From Peptoniphilus sp. BV3C26 (lineage in GTDB: Bacteria > Bacillota > Clostridia > Tissierellales > Peptoniphilaceae), in contig NZ_AWXB01000028.1 of the NCBI RefSeq assembly GCF_000478985.1, forward strand, positions 1 through 38,418: 38,418 nucleotides of DNA, written 5' to 3'. The position numbers were made by a program, and so were the translations under genes. The notes under the pieces were generated by a model, which was given only the letters and a program-made list of their open reading frames with translations, did no database searches and was not told the DNA's origin. Shown in pieces: positions 1 through 8,604 of the stretch (positions are counted from its first letter, which is position 1; every line of letters begins with the position of its first letter).

Positions 1-35
1 CTAAAACTTTATTTTGTAGTTTTTTCTATTGTTTT

Positions 36-1232
36 TTATTTTGATTTTTCTTTATTTAAATATCTGTAGGCTATTTCTCCTAAAACTCCTGCTCCTATAT
101 AAAGAGTGTCTTCTTCTATGTCGAATTTTGAACTGTGGTGAGGATATTTTTTGCCGTCTTCTGCTGGTCTTAGGTTGTTTAGGGCTAGGAATGTTCCTTT
201 TGCTTTTTTTAAGTAAAAGGCAAAGTCTTCTCCTCCCATGGTGGGTTTTTCTATTTCTATGACTTTTTCAGGTCCTAATAGATCTACTGCTGTTTCTTTT
301 GCAAATTCTGTAAATTCTTCATCGTTTATTAGGGCAGGGTAATATCTTTTGTAGTCTAAGTATCCTTTTCCTCTGTAGGCTTTTGCTAGGTTTTCTGTAA
401 TTTCTTTCATTCTTTCTTCTACAAAGTCTTGGACTTCTTCATTTAAATTTCTTACGGTTCCTTCTTCCCACACTTGGTCGGGTATTATATTTTGACAGGT
501 TCCTCCGTGTATTTGGCATATGGATATAAGACTTGATTCACATGGGTCTATTTCTCTACTTATTATTTTTTCTAGTCCCATATTTATTTCTGATATGATT
601 TGTATGGGGTCTATAAATTCTTTAGGTCTTGCTCCATGGCCTCCTTTTCCTTCTACTTTTAAGATAAAGGCGTCCATACTTGCCATTAGGGGTCCTTTTT
701 TATAGCCTATTGTTCCTTTTTCATAGTTTCCGAAGATTCCTCCTTCATGTAAACCTATCACTCTATCTACATGTGGATTCTCCATGCAACCTTCTTTTAT
801 CATGGGTTCTGCTCCCCCTGGTATTTCTTCTCCTGGTTGAAAAAATATTTTTACTATGCCCTTTAATTCTTTTTCTCTGTTTTTTAAAATTTTTGCGGCT
901 GCCAATGCCATTGCAGTGTGTCCGTCATGACCGCAGGCGTGCATACAGCCTTTGTGGTTTGATGCAAAGGGAAGGTTTGTTTCTTCTTCTATGGGAAGGG
1001 CGTCCATGTCGGCTCTTATGGCTAGGCATTTTCCTTCTTTTTCGCCTATTTGTGCTATGATTGCATTTCCATTTACGAGAAGTTTGTATTTTATTCCCAT
1101 TTCTTCCAATCTTTTTTTTACGTAATCAACTGTTTTTGGAAGATTCAGTTGAAGTTCGGGAATTTTATGAAGTTCTCTTCTGTCTTTTATTATTTCTTCT
1201 AAATTTTGTTTTGCTTCTTCTAATATATTCAA
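36..1232 (-). CDS. M20-family metal-dependent amidohydrolase / carboxypeptidase
   Basis: 398 residues, of the hippurate hydrolase / N-acyl-amino-acid amidohydrolase type (M20D). These cytosolic enzymes use two metal ions to remove acyl groups from amino acids or amino acids from peptides. Visible motifs are RADMDALP near residue 73, HACGHDGH at 98-105 (metal ligands C100 and H102), QPGEE at 132-136, H162, GGEDFAFY near 335, and HHSSKFDIEE near the C-terminus. Length is normal for the family. The start is TTG, preceded by an AGAAGG ribosome site, and no better ATG is seen. It lies downstream of dppF but behind a terminator hairpin, so it may be expressed by read-through or separately. The exact substrate cannot be read from the sequence; the family call is firm. 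Confidence 0.9.
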   Translation of the reverse strand: MNILEEAKQNLEEIIKDRRELHKIPELQLNLPKTVDYVKKRLEEMGIKYKLLVNGNAIIAQIGEKEGKCLAIRADMDALPIEEETNLPFASNHKGCMHACGHDGHTAMALAAAKILKNREKELKGIVKIFFQPGEEIPGGAEPMIKEGCMENPHVDRVIGLHEGGIFGNYEKGTIGYKKGPLMASMDAFILKVEGKGGHGARPKEFIDPIQIISEINMGLEKIISREIDPCESSLISICQIHGGTCQNIIPDQVWEEGTVRNLNEEVQDFVEERMKEITENLAKAYRGKGYLDYKRYYPALINDEEFTEFAKETAVDLLGPEKVIEIEKPTMGGEDFAFYLKKAKGTFLALNNLRPAEDGKKYPHHSSKFDIEEDTLYIGAGVLGEIAYRYLNKEKSK

Positions 1233-1260
1233 TTTTTTACCTTCTATTTTAATTTTTATA

Positions 1261-1296
1261 AAATAAAAAAACTATTGATTTAATTATCAATAGTTT
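1261..1296 (-). terminator. Terminator after the peptide-transport operon
   Basis: An 11-bp perfect stem (1269-1279 with 1286-1296) has a 6-nt loop. On the minus strand it is followed by a T-rich run (TTTTTTATTTT). It lies 7 bases past the dppF stop and before the TTG start of the M20 gene. It is AT-rich, so termination may be partial. Confidence 0.75.
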
Positions 1297-1302
1297 CTCT
1301 AT

Positions 1303-2244
1303 TTACACATGATGACAAGCAACAAAGTGTTCATTTCCCACTTCTCTAAATTCCGGTGATACTTCAAAGCATTCTTTTGTCGCTATAGGACATCTTGGTG
1401 CAAATCTGCATCCTGGTTTAGGATTTATAGGAGATGTTATTTCTCCTTTTAAGAGTATTCTTTTCTTTTTATTGTGTATGTTAGGCACGGGAACTGCTGA
1501 TAGTAGCGCTTTTGTATAGGGATGCAGGGTGTTTCTGAAAAGTTCCACAGCTTCCGCTTTTTCTACCATCTTGCCCATGTACATTACCAATATATCATGT
1601 GCGAAATAATGAACAACTGACAAATCGTGTGTTATAAAAATATAAGTTAATTTTCTTTCTTTTTGTAATCTTTCCAACAAGTTTAATATTTGAGCTTGTA
1701 TTGAAACGTCTAAGGCTGATACTGGTTCGTCACAAACTATAAACTTAGGATTTAGTGCCAGGGCTCTTGCTATACCGATTCTTTGTCTTCTTCCTCCGTC
1801 TAATTCGTGAGGATATGCATTGACAAGTCTTTCTGCAAGTCCTACTGTATCCATAAGTTCTTTAACTTTGTCATCCACTTCTTTTTTTGTTTTGTATAGT
1901 TTATGAAGATTAATAGGATCAGCTATTATTTCACTTACTGTTCTTCTTGGATTAAGTGAAGCAAATGGGTCTTGGAAAATTATTTGCATTTCCTGTCTCA
2001 TTTGTCTCATTTCATTTTTATTTAAAGTTACAATATTTTTACCTTCAAAAAATATCTCTCCTGAAGTTGGTTCGTGAAGTCTTAAAATTGCTCTACCGCA
2101 AGTTGATTTGCCACAACCTGACTCCCCAACCATTCCTAAAGTTTTTCCTTCTTCTATATTAAAGGTCAAACCGTCTACTGCATGCAGAGTTCCATTTTTT
2201 ACTGAGAAATATTTTTTTAAATCTTTTACTTCTAATAAACTCAT
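1303..2244 (-). CDS. dppF: Peptide ABC transporter ATP-binding protein (OppF/DppF-like)
   Basis: One of two ATPases powering peptide import, acting at the cytoplasmic face of the permease pair. It shows Walker A GESGCGKST, Walker B with FIVCDEPVSALDVS, and a C-terminal oligopeptide-type extension with four cysteines (CRFAPRC...C...C), which in some relatives binds an iron-sulfur cluster. The signature motif reads LDGGRRQR rather than the usual LSGGQ/FSGGQ. I recall this variant from some clostridial and archaeal DppF proteins, so it is probably functional. I place the start at 2244 (MSLLEVKDL): GGGAG sits 8 bases upstream and dppD ends only 4 bases before. A longer frame to 2280 would overlap dppD. 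Substrate specificity (di- or oligopeptides) is not decidable here. Confidence 0.9.
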   Translation of the reverse strand: MSLLEVKDLKKYFSVKNGTLHAVDGLTFNIEEGKTLGMVGESGCGKSTCGRAILRLHEPTSGEIFFEGKNIVTLNKNEMRQMRQEMQIIFQDPFASLNPRRTVSEIIADPINLHKLYKTKKEVDDKVKELMDTVGLAERLVNAYPHELDGGRRQRIGIARALALNPKFIVCDEPVSALDVSIQAQILNLLERLQKERKLTYIFITHDLSVVHYFAHDILVMYMGKMVEKAEAVELFRNTLHPYTKALLSAVPVPNIHNKKKRILLKGEITSPINPKPGCRFAPRCPIATKECFEVSPEFREVGNEHFVACHHV

Positions 2245-2248
2245 TCTT

Positions 2249-3238
2249 CTACTCCCAATAATTTTTTGTTTTTTCTGCATACATTAAACAGGATACTGTA
2301 TGCGTATCATTTATGCATATCTTTTCAGGAACTTGGTCTTTGCAGATATCTTTTGCATAGGGACATCTTGGGTGAAAAGTACATCCGCTTGGAAGATTTG
2401 AAGGGTCTGGAACTAAACCTGGTATAGGTTTTAGTGGTTCTCCCTTGTCTTCTATATTCGGTAGAGAATTAAATAATCCTTCCGTATATGGATGTTTATG
2501 ATTGTCAAAAATATCGACTAAATTTCCATGTTCTATTATTTTTCCGGCATACATTATTGAAACTTCATCGCAAATTTCTGCAACTACTCCTAAATCGTGA
2601 GTAATGAGTATCATTGATGTGCCGTATTTATCTCTTAAATTTTTCATTAATTCAAGGACTTGTGCTTGAATTGTTACGTCTAAAGCTGTTGTAGGTTCAT
2701 CTGCTATTAAAACTTTAGGGTTACATGCCAGTGCTATGGCAATTACAACTCTTTGTTTCATTCCACCTGAAAATTGATGAGGATATTCTCCTGCTCTATC
2801 TCCTGGAATTCCTACAAGTTCAAGCATATCTTTCGCTTTTTCATAAGCTTGTTTTTTATTTAAGTTTTCATGGATCATAATAACTTCTGCTATTTGATCT
2901 CCAACTGTTAAAACGGGGTTCAAAGAAGTCATAGGATCTTGGAAGATCATTGAAACTTGATCTCCTCTGATAAGTTCCATATCTTTTTCTGTATAGTTAA
3001 AAATATTTTTACCTTCCAAGAAAATCTCGCCGTTTTTAATTACTCCCGGTGGATCCGGAACCAATCTTAATACAGCAAGGGCAGTTGTGGTTTTTCCCGC
3101 TCCCGTTTCTCCTACTAAGCCTAAAGTTTTTCCTTTACCTAAACTTATATCTATATTGTTTACAGCTCTAACAGTGCCTTCTTCTACTTCATAAGTTATC
3201 TCAAGCCCTTTTATTTCCAAAATATTTTCTTCAGACAT
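2249..3238 (-). CDS. dppD: Peptide ABC transporter ATP-binding protein (OppD/DppD-like)
   Basis: 329 residues; the partner ATPase of DppF. It has Walker [10 protein letters not shown] near residue 41, signature FSGGMKQR, Walker [15 protein letters not shown], and an H-loop in LITHDLG. The C-terminal oligo_HPY region carries the four-cysteine pattern CTFHPRC...C...C. A strong AGGAGG lies just upstream of the ATG. Its last codons contain the ribosome site of dppF, implying coupled translation. The signature motif here is canonical, unlike in DppF. Confidence 0.92.
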   Translation of the reverse strand: MSEENILEIKGLEITYEVEEGTVRAVNNIDISLGKGKTLGLVGETGAGKTTTALAVLRLVPDPPGVIKNGEIFLEGKNIFNYTEKDMELIRGDQVSMIFQDPMTSLNPVLTVGDQIAEVIMIHENLNKKQAYEKAKDMLELVGIPGDRAGEYPHQFSGGMKQRVVIAIALACNPKVLIADEPTTALDVTIQAQVLELMKNLRDKYGTSMILITHDLGVVAEICDEVSIMYAGKIIEHGNLVDIFDNHKHPYTEGLFNSLPNIEDKGEPLKPIPGLVPDPSNLPSGCTFHPRCPYAKDICKDQVPEKICINDTHTVSCLMYAEKTKNYWE

Positions 3239-3264
3239 TTTTCCTCCTAATTGTACATTAGTAA

Positions 3265-4143
3265 TTAGCGTTTCAATTTTGGATCTAATGCATCTCTAAG
3301 TCCATCACCTAAAAGGTTTATTGATAAGGATGTTATTGCAATTGCTATTCCTGGAAAAACAGTAAGATAATTGTTATCTCTTATATATGTTCTTCCTTCA
3401 GATAACATTGAGCCCCATTCTGGTGCAGGAGGTGCTACTCCCAAACCTACGAAACTTAATGAAGCTATTACTAAAATTGCTGCTGCAATTGCTATGGAAC
3501 CTTGAACAATTATAGGTGCCATACAATTTGGTAAAACTTCTCTAATAATAATTCTCGAGTTTTTAGCACCGCAGGCTCTTGCAGCTTCTACAAATTCCTG
3601 GTCTTTAACTCCAAGTATGGACGCTCTTACAATTCTTGCAAATATAGGCACGTCTGAAATAGCAATTGCTATCATCAAATTGACCATACTGGGTCCTAAG
3701 GAAGCAACTACTGCAATTGCCAAAAGCATATTCGGTATTGCTAAAAAGACATCCATAATTCTCATTATAATATTATCTACTTTGCCGCCGTAATATCCGG
3801 ATATAGCTCCTAAGGTTCCGCCTATTGCTAAAGAAACTATTATAGCTGATATGGAAACCTTTAAAGATATTCTCGATCCGAAAACAAGTCTTGCCAAAAC
3901 ATCTCTTCCCATGGCATCAGTTCCCAGCCAATGTTCAGCTGAAGGCCATTGAAGAGCTTTTGCATAATCAACTTTTATAGCTTGTTGGTCGTAATCATAT
4001 ATAAAATCAGCGCATAGGGCTAGTAAAATTAAAATAACTAAAATTATAAGACCAAACATGGCAAGTTTACTTTTTTTAAGTCTATGCCAAGTTTCCGCCC
4101 ACAAACTTTTCTTTTTATATCTGTTTTCAACTTTATTATCCAT
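3265..4143 (-). CDS. dppC: Peptide ABC transporter permease (OppC/DppC-like)
   Basis: 292-residue inner permease. A basic N-terminal tail precedes the first membrane helix (about residues 28-48). The N-terminal OppC segment follows, and the binding-protein-dependent transport domain carries the coupling motif [21 protein letters not shown], which contacts the ATPases. The C-terminus ends [11 protein letters not shown], typical of DppC. It starts 12 bases past the dppB stop with only a weak ribosome site (GGTGAT), suggesting translational coupling. Confidence 0.92.
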   Translation of the reverse strand: MDNKVENRYKKKSLWAETWHRLKKSKLAMFGLIILVILILLALCADFIYDYDQQAIKVDYAKALQWPSAEHWLGTDAMGRDVLARLVFGSRISLKVSISAIIVSLAIGGTLGAISGYYGGKVDNIIMRIMDVFLAIPNMLLAIAVVASLGPSMVNLMIAIAISDVPIFARIVRASILGVKDQEFVEAARACGAKNSRIIIREVLPNCMAPIIVQGSIAIAAAILVIASLSFVGLGVAPPAPEWGSMLSEGRTYIRDNNYLTVFPGIAIAITSLSINLLGDGLRDALDPKLKR

Positions 4144-4155
4144 AATATCACCGAC

Positions 4156-5082
4156 CTACTTGTAATTTGCCTTGATTCTTGGATCTATATATCCATAAAT
4201 CAAATCGACAACTAAATTTACTAAACTGAATGCAACGCAAAAGCATATTATTGAACCCATTACTGCAGGAGTATCCTTTGCTTTAATACTTGTGATCATA
4301 TATGTTCCGATTCCCGGCCATGAAAATACGGTTTCAGCTATTACAGCTCCACCCATCATAGCTCCGAATTGTAAACCTGCAACAGTTATAACTGGGATTA
4401 AAACATTCTTTAAAGCATGTTTTCCTATAATATCTTTGTTTTTTACTCCCTTTGCCTTTGCAGTTCTTATATAGTCGGTTCTTATAACTTCAAGCATTGA
4501 TGATCTTGTGATTCTCATAATATTTGCACAACAACCGAATCCAACTGAAATAGCAGGCATAATCAAGCTCTTCCAACCTTCAATTCCGTTTGAAGGAAGC
4601 CAACCTAATTTTAATGAGAAAATTAAAATCATCATTAGGGCAACCCAAAATGAAGGCATTGCTATTCCAAGCATACCGAAAATAGTTGCCACCCCATCTA
4701 TTAAAGAGTACTGCTTAACTGCTGAGACTATACCGAGAGGTAGGGCTATTAATAAAGCTACAATCATTCCTATGGTAGCAAGTCTGAAGGTTATAGGAAA
4801 TCTTTGGAAGATTTCAGTTGAAACGGGTCTTCCCGTTTTATATGATGTTCCGAAATCTCCCTTGGCAATATTTCCCATGTATTTAACATAGCGAAGAGAA
4901 ACAGGGTCGTTAAGACCATGTTCCTCTCTCCACATTTCAACAGATTCTTCAGATGCCATTTCACCAAGTACTAATCTAGCCGGATCTCCCGGGGAGTAGG
5001 ATAATATTAAGAATATTATCACGGTAACTCCCAATATTACGGGAATCATCATCCCAAGCCTTTTTAATACATATTTGTACAT
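4156..5082 (-). CDS. dppB: Peptide ABC transporter permease (OppB/DppB-like)
   Basis: 308-residue outer permease with about six membrane helices. The N-terminus (MYKYVLKRLGMMIPVILGVT) is the classic OppB/DppB opening. The coupling loop is DYIRTAKAKGVKNKDIIGKHALKN, and the C-terminus YGYIDPRIK is family-typical. TAAGGAG lies upstream of the ATG. It is 15 bases downstream of the binding-protein gene in the same operon. Confidence 0.92.
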   Translation of the reverse strand: MYKYVLKRLGMMIPVILGVTVIIFLILSYSPGDPARLVLGEMASEESVEMWREEHGLNDPVSLRYVKYMGNIAKGDFGTSYKTGRPVSTEIFQRFPITFRLATIGMIVALLIALPLGIVSAVKQYSLIDGVATIFGMLGIAMPSFWVALMMILIFSLKLGWLPSNGIEGWKSLIMPAISVGFGCCANIMRITRSSMLEVIRTDYIRTAKAKGVKNKDIIGKHALKNVLIPVITVAGLQFGAMMGGAVIAETVFSWPGIGTYMITSIKAKDTPAVMGSIICFCVAFSLVNLVVDLIYGYIDPRIKANYK

Positions 5083-5097
5083 CTTCTATCTCCTTAA

Positions 5098-6687
5098 TTA
5101 TTTGCCTTCTACAAAGTGTAAACCGTAAAAATCATGCATACGGATTGGAGAAATTATCATACCATCAATTTTCTTAGATTTTGCAATATAACCGATTTCT
5201 GAACAAGTTGGAATTTGTGCACATTCTTCAGATACGATTTTTGCAATTCCTTGATAAGCTTCCAATTTTTCTTTTGGATCCATGCTCTTTGATCCCTTGT
5301 CTAAAAGTGCATCAATTTTGTCGCTCTTGAAACAAGAAGTGTTAGATCCACCAACTCCTATAGTTGCACTGCTAAATAGAGGTCTGAAAGTATTATCAGG
5401 TTCAGCATTAGCAATCCATCCACTGTATCCAGCTTCGTGTTGAGCTTTTCCTGTCTTGTCATAGTATGCAGATGCTTCTAAAACTTCAATGTCTACTGTA
5501 ATGCCAGCTTCTTTACAAGCAGCTTGAATTACTTGAGCAGCTCTTGGTCTTGCATCGCCAAGGGTTGAAATTGTAAAACTAAATCCATCAGGCATTCCTG
5601 CTTCAGCTAATTTTTCTTTAGCTTTTTCAATACTATATTCTCTCTTAACAACATCATCTGTATATCCAATAGCTGCAGGTCCTATACAAGTTTCGCAAGG
5701 AGTAGCTTCGCCGTTAAATTGAACTTGAATGATGTCAGGTCTGTTTACACAATAAGCAACAGCTTCTCTTAAAGCCTTGTTGTCAAATGGTGGCTTGCTG
5801 CAGTTTAATGCTAAAAATTCAAGTGCAGTTGATTCATATTGTAATACGTCTAATTTATCATCTGCTTTAATATTTTTAATATCAACGTTTGGAACGTCCA
5901 TTAATAAGTCGATTTCTCCGTTTTGAAGAGCAACTGTTCTTCCTGTTTCTTCAGGGATAACTTTCCATTCAAGACCGTCACATTGTGCCTTGTATTTGTC
6001 GTTCCAATAATCTTCGTTCTTTGTTAAAGACCATTTGCTTCCTAATACCCATTCTTTAAATTTGAAAGGTCCTGTTCCTATAGGATTTTCGTCTAAGCTC
6101 TTTCCTTCTTTGTCCATAGGTTCTACAGTTTCTTTATCCAAAATTGAACAACCCATGTGAGATAGTGAAGATAAAATTGTTGATGTAGGTTCAGTTAGAT
6201 GAATAATGAAATTGTAATCATCAAGAACTTCTACATTGTCAATAAGAGCAACTAAGTGTCCTACGTTTCCTGAGCTCTTTTGTCTTTCTAAAGAAAACTT
6301 AACGTCTTCTGCAGTTAAAGGATTCCCGTTGTGGAATTTGATTCCTTCGTTCAAAGTGAACTTAAGGTCTTTATTTCCACTTCCTTCAACATATTCAAAT
6401 GATTTTGCTAAATAAGGTACAAATTCATTTGTATCATTATCCAGCTTAACTAAAGTTTCATAAATAGATCTTACGGCTTGAGCTGAAGTTGAATCATTTT
6501 CCTTATGAGGGTCTAAAGAAGTTACATCTCCCTTAACACCTATAACTATAACTCCATTAGCCTTTCCTTCGTCTTTTCCGCCGTCTTTTCCGCCATCAGC
6601 TTTTTCTTTGTTTCCACCACAAGCTGTAAGGCTTAAAAGCATAACTAAAGATAAAACAACGCATAATGTCTTCTTAAATTTTTTCAT
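5098..6687 (-). CDS. dppA: Peptide-binding lipoprotein, extracellular solute-binding family 5
   Basis: 529 residues; captures peptides outside the membrane and hands them to the permeases. A lipoprotein signal is clear: a basic start, a hydrophobic core, and lipobox LTAC with the lipidated cysteine at residue 23. A flexible Gly/Lys/Asp linker (about residues 27-43) follows, then the family 5 fold, with SLDPHKENDSTSAQ near 58 and an ENPIGTGPFKFKEW segment near 200. Its ribosome site is GAGAGGTAAT. It lies between the M42 peptidase and dppB, so uptake and breakdown are co-expressed. Ligand preference is unknown. Confidence 0.92.
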   Translation of the reverse strand: MKKFKKTLCVVLSLVMLLSLTACGGNKEKADGGKDGGKDEGKANGVIVIGVKGDVTSLDPHKENDSTSAQAVRSIYETLVKLDNDTNEFVPYLAKSFEYVEGSGNKDLKFTLNEGIKFHNGNPLTAEDVKFSLERQKSSGNVGHLVALIDNVEVLDDYNFIIHLTEPTSTILSSLSHMGCSILDKETVEPMDKEGKSLDENPIGTGPFKFKEWVLGSKWSLTKNEDYWNDKYKAQCDGLEWKVIPEETGRTVALQNGEIDLLMDVPNVDIKNIKADDKLDVLQYESTALEFLALNCSKPPFDNKALREAVAYCVNRPDIIQVQFNGEATPCETCIGPAAIGYTDDVVKREYSIEKAKEKLAEAGMPDGFSFTISTLGDARPRAAQVIQAACKEAGITVDIEVLEASAYYDKTGKAQHEAGYSGWIANAEPDNTFRPLFSSATIGVGGSNTSCFKSDKIDALLDKGSKSMDPKEKLEAYQGIAKIVSEECAQIPTCSEIGYIAKSKKIDGMIISPIRMHDFYGLHFVEGK

Positions 6688-6699
6688 AATATTACCTCT

Positions 6700-7740
6700 C
6701 TATTTGGCCAAAACATAAGCAATAGTAAGTTTTGCCGTATTTATTATAGACTCTATAAAAGTTCTCTCTACACCATGAGATGTATAAACGGTCATTCCGA
6801 ATGCTGCCGCTTCAATATCATTTCCCGCAGCAAAAGCTGCCATGGAATCAGTACTATATCTGTTAAAAACTTCAACAGAATAGGGTATCTGAATTTTTTC
6901 GGCAAGATCCACTAATTTTTTAGTTATTCTTCTGCTATAGGGACCTTTAAAATCCTTTGAGACAATAGAAACATCTTTTTCGGTGCCGCTATGCTCCGGT
7001 CCTATAACACCAATATCAAGTGCTATGTACTCATCAATATCTAAAGGTACATAAGAACCACCGAAGCCAAGCTCTTCATAATAGGGGAAAGCAAAAACAG
7101 TGTCATACTCAGGTTGTAAATTATTTTCAGTTAAATACTTTATAGCGCTGAGAGTTGCTGCAACTGCACCCTTATCATCAATAAATCTGCTTCTGATTCT
7201 GCCGTTTTTCATATAATCAAATCTTGGTTCATAGGCAATGACATCTCCATGTCTTATACCTAGTTTTTTAACGTCTTCATCAGAATTTACATCTTCATCA
7301 AGCAAAAATCTCATAGTATTTTCATCTCTTTGAAGAGTTTTAGCATCTTCAAAAACATGAACAGAATGAGAAACACAAGTTAAATAACCAGTGTATTTTT
7401 TACCGTCAAGTGTAATAAGGTACATTTTTTCATGCTCTAAGCTCGAAAAGTTATTGCCTCCCAAGCTTTTTACTTTAATGGAGCCGTCCTTTTCAATATG
7501 ATGAACAACCAAACCTATAGTATCTACGTGAGAACCTACACAAATAGTCCTTGAACTATCTTTTCCCTTTAGCTTTACATAAGCAGTCCTTCTGTTGTCA
7601 TATTCCGGTTTTAAATTAAAATCAGAAAAATATTTTTCAAGTAACGCTTCACATTCGTCCGTATAACCTACAGGACTTGGAGTTTCAATAAGTTCTCTCA
7701 TAGTATTTAATAAATATGATTCGTCTATTTTTATATCCAT
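6700..7740 (-). CDS. M42-family metallo-aminopeptidase
   Basis: 346 residues; a cytosolic, probably multimeric dinuclear metal aminopeptidase of the glutamyl aminopeptidase/TET type. Motifs: GSHVDTIGLVV (first metal ligand), RFIDDKGAVAA (bridging Asp), FPYYEELGFGG (general base and ligand Glu), ALDIG, and YTSHGVERT (final His ligand). It is the first gene of the peptide-transport operon, consistent with hydrolysing imported peptides. I set the start at 7740: an ideal AGGAGGTGAT site is centred just upstream, whereas the alternative GTG at 7749 lies inside that site. The family call is firm; substrate preference is not. Confidence 0.88.
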   Translation of the reverse strand: MDIKIDESYLLNTMRELIETPSPVGYTDECEALLEKYFSDFNLKPEYDNRRTAYVKLKGKDSSRTICVGSHVDTIGLVVHHIEKDGSIKVKSLGGNNFSSLEHEKMYLITLDGKKYTGYLTCVSHSVHVFEDAKTLQRDENTMRFLLDEDVNSDEDVKKLGIRHGDVIAYEPRFDYMKNGRIRSRFIDDKGAVAATLSAIKYLTENNLQPEYDTVFAFPYYEELGFGGSYVPLDIDEYIALDIGVIGPEHSGTEKDVSIVSKDFKGPYSRRITKKLVDLAEKIQIPYSVEVFNRYSTDSMAAFAAGNDIEAAAFGMTVYTSHGVERTFIESIINTAKLTIAYVLAK

Positions 7741-7743
7741 CCA

Positions 7744-7757
7744 AATCACCTCCTTTT
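7744..7757 (-). promoter_or_regulatory. Strong ribosome-binding site deciding the M42 peptidase start
   Basis: The minus strand reads AAAAGGAGGTGATTTGG immediately before the ATG at 7740, close to the full anti-16S complement. A GTG start at 7749 would lie within the site and is unlikely. Confidence 0.75.
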
Positions 7758-7796
7758 ATGTAGATTATTCTATAAACTCCTAGAGCTTACCTTTTT

Positions 7797-7825
7797 AGGT
7801 TAAACAAAATAAGCCATTTTGTCAA
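7797..7825 (-). promoter_or_regulatory. Candidate promoter of the M42-dpp operon
   Basis: A perfect -35 TTGACA (7820-7825) is followed after 17 bases by a poor -10, TAACCT (7797-7802). The rest of the 7750-8030 gap is AT-rich and holds only this and the fchA terminator. Only the -35 is convincing. Confidence 0.3.
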
Positions 7826-7965
7826 GGACATCGTTTTTATAAATATAAGCAATATCCCCATTCTTTCCGATTTTTGAATTATCATTTTTAAAATTAATTT
7901 CACTTTAGCTCATGAAACAAAATTTTACAAATTTTTTATAAAATATTTTTCACTAAAAAATTCTA

Positions 7966-7998
7966 TAAAAAAATCACCCCACAAAATGAAGTGATTTT
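7966..7998 (-). terminator. Terminator after fhs-fchA
   Basis: An 8-bp stem AAAATCAC / GTGATTTT (7970-7977, 7991-7998) with a 13-nt loop is followed on the minus strand by a seven-T run. It lies 32 bases past the fchA stop. Confidence 0.75.
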
Positions 7999-8030
7999 AA
8001 ATAAAAATAAATACTATATTTTTTAATTGT

Positions 8031-8603
8031 CTATGAAATTTTTATTCTTTTTATTTTTTCTCTCATGTCAGAAACAAAATCTTGGTCCTTTATAGACTTT
8101 AAATTAATTTCTATATTTTCAATAGAACCCTCTATAGCACTTATTATCTCTTTTTTTGCAAGTTTCACATCTGAAAGAGCTGATTTTACCCCTATTTCCT
8201 CTATCCTCTTGCAATAGGGGAAAAGTTTTTCAACTTCTAATGCAAAATCATAGGGGGCCTTAGCTGCAATTTTATAGCCCTCTTGAATTTTTTCACTTCT
8301 ATAAATTTTTTCAGCTTCAGTGTCCTTTTTTAACTTAAAAGCCCTTATTACTTGATCAAAACTCTGGGCATCTTTTTTAGGTCCTTGAAATAAATTTCCT
8401 TGAATTTCACTTAAATCTTTTAAAATTCCTTGAGCCTCTTCCCTTACATCCTCATAATTTTTATTGGCAATGGTAATATTTGTAACCATCATCAAAAGAG
8501 ACACTCCAAAAAGAGCATTTAAAGCTGCCACTGCACCACCACCAGGTGTTGGGCTTTTTGAGGAAAGTTTTTCTATAAATTCTCTAATACTTAAATCCAT
8601 CAT
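8031..8603 (-). CDS. fchA: Cyclodeaminase/cyclohydrolase family protein (FchA-like)
   Basis: About 190 residues. Family members convert 5,10-methenyl-THF to 10-formyl-THF or deaminate formimino-THF. The N-terminal signature SPTPGGGAVAAL followed by a helical hydrophobic stretch is diagnostic, and the protein is all-helical with length normal for FchA. It directly follows fhs, so the two enzymes act on neighbouring steps of the folate one-carbon pathway; folD is not in the window. The start is uncertain. ATG at 8603 lies one base past the fhs stop and puts PTPGGG at the usual distance. GTG at 8618, 14 bases into fhs, has the better-spaced GGAAGG. Confidence 0.85.
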   Translation of the reverse strand: MMDLSIREFIEKLSSKSPTPGGGAVAALNALFGVSLLMMVTNITIANKNYEDVREEAQGILKDLSEIQGNLFQGPKKDAQSFDQVIRAFKLKKDTEAEKIYRSEKIQEGYKIAAKAPYDFALEVEKLFPYCKRIEEIGVKSALSDVKLAKKEIISAIEGSIENIEINLKSIKDQDFVSDMREKIKRIKIS

Positions 8604-8604
8604 C

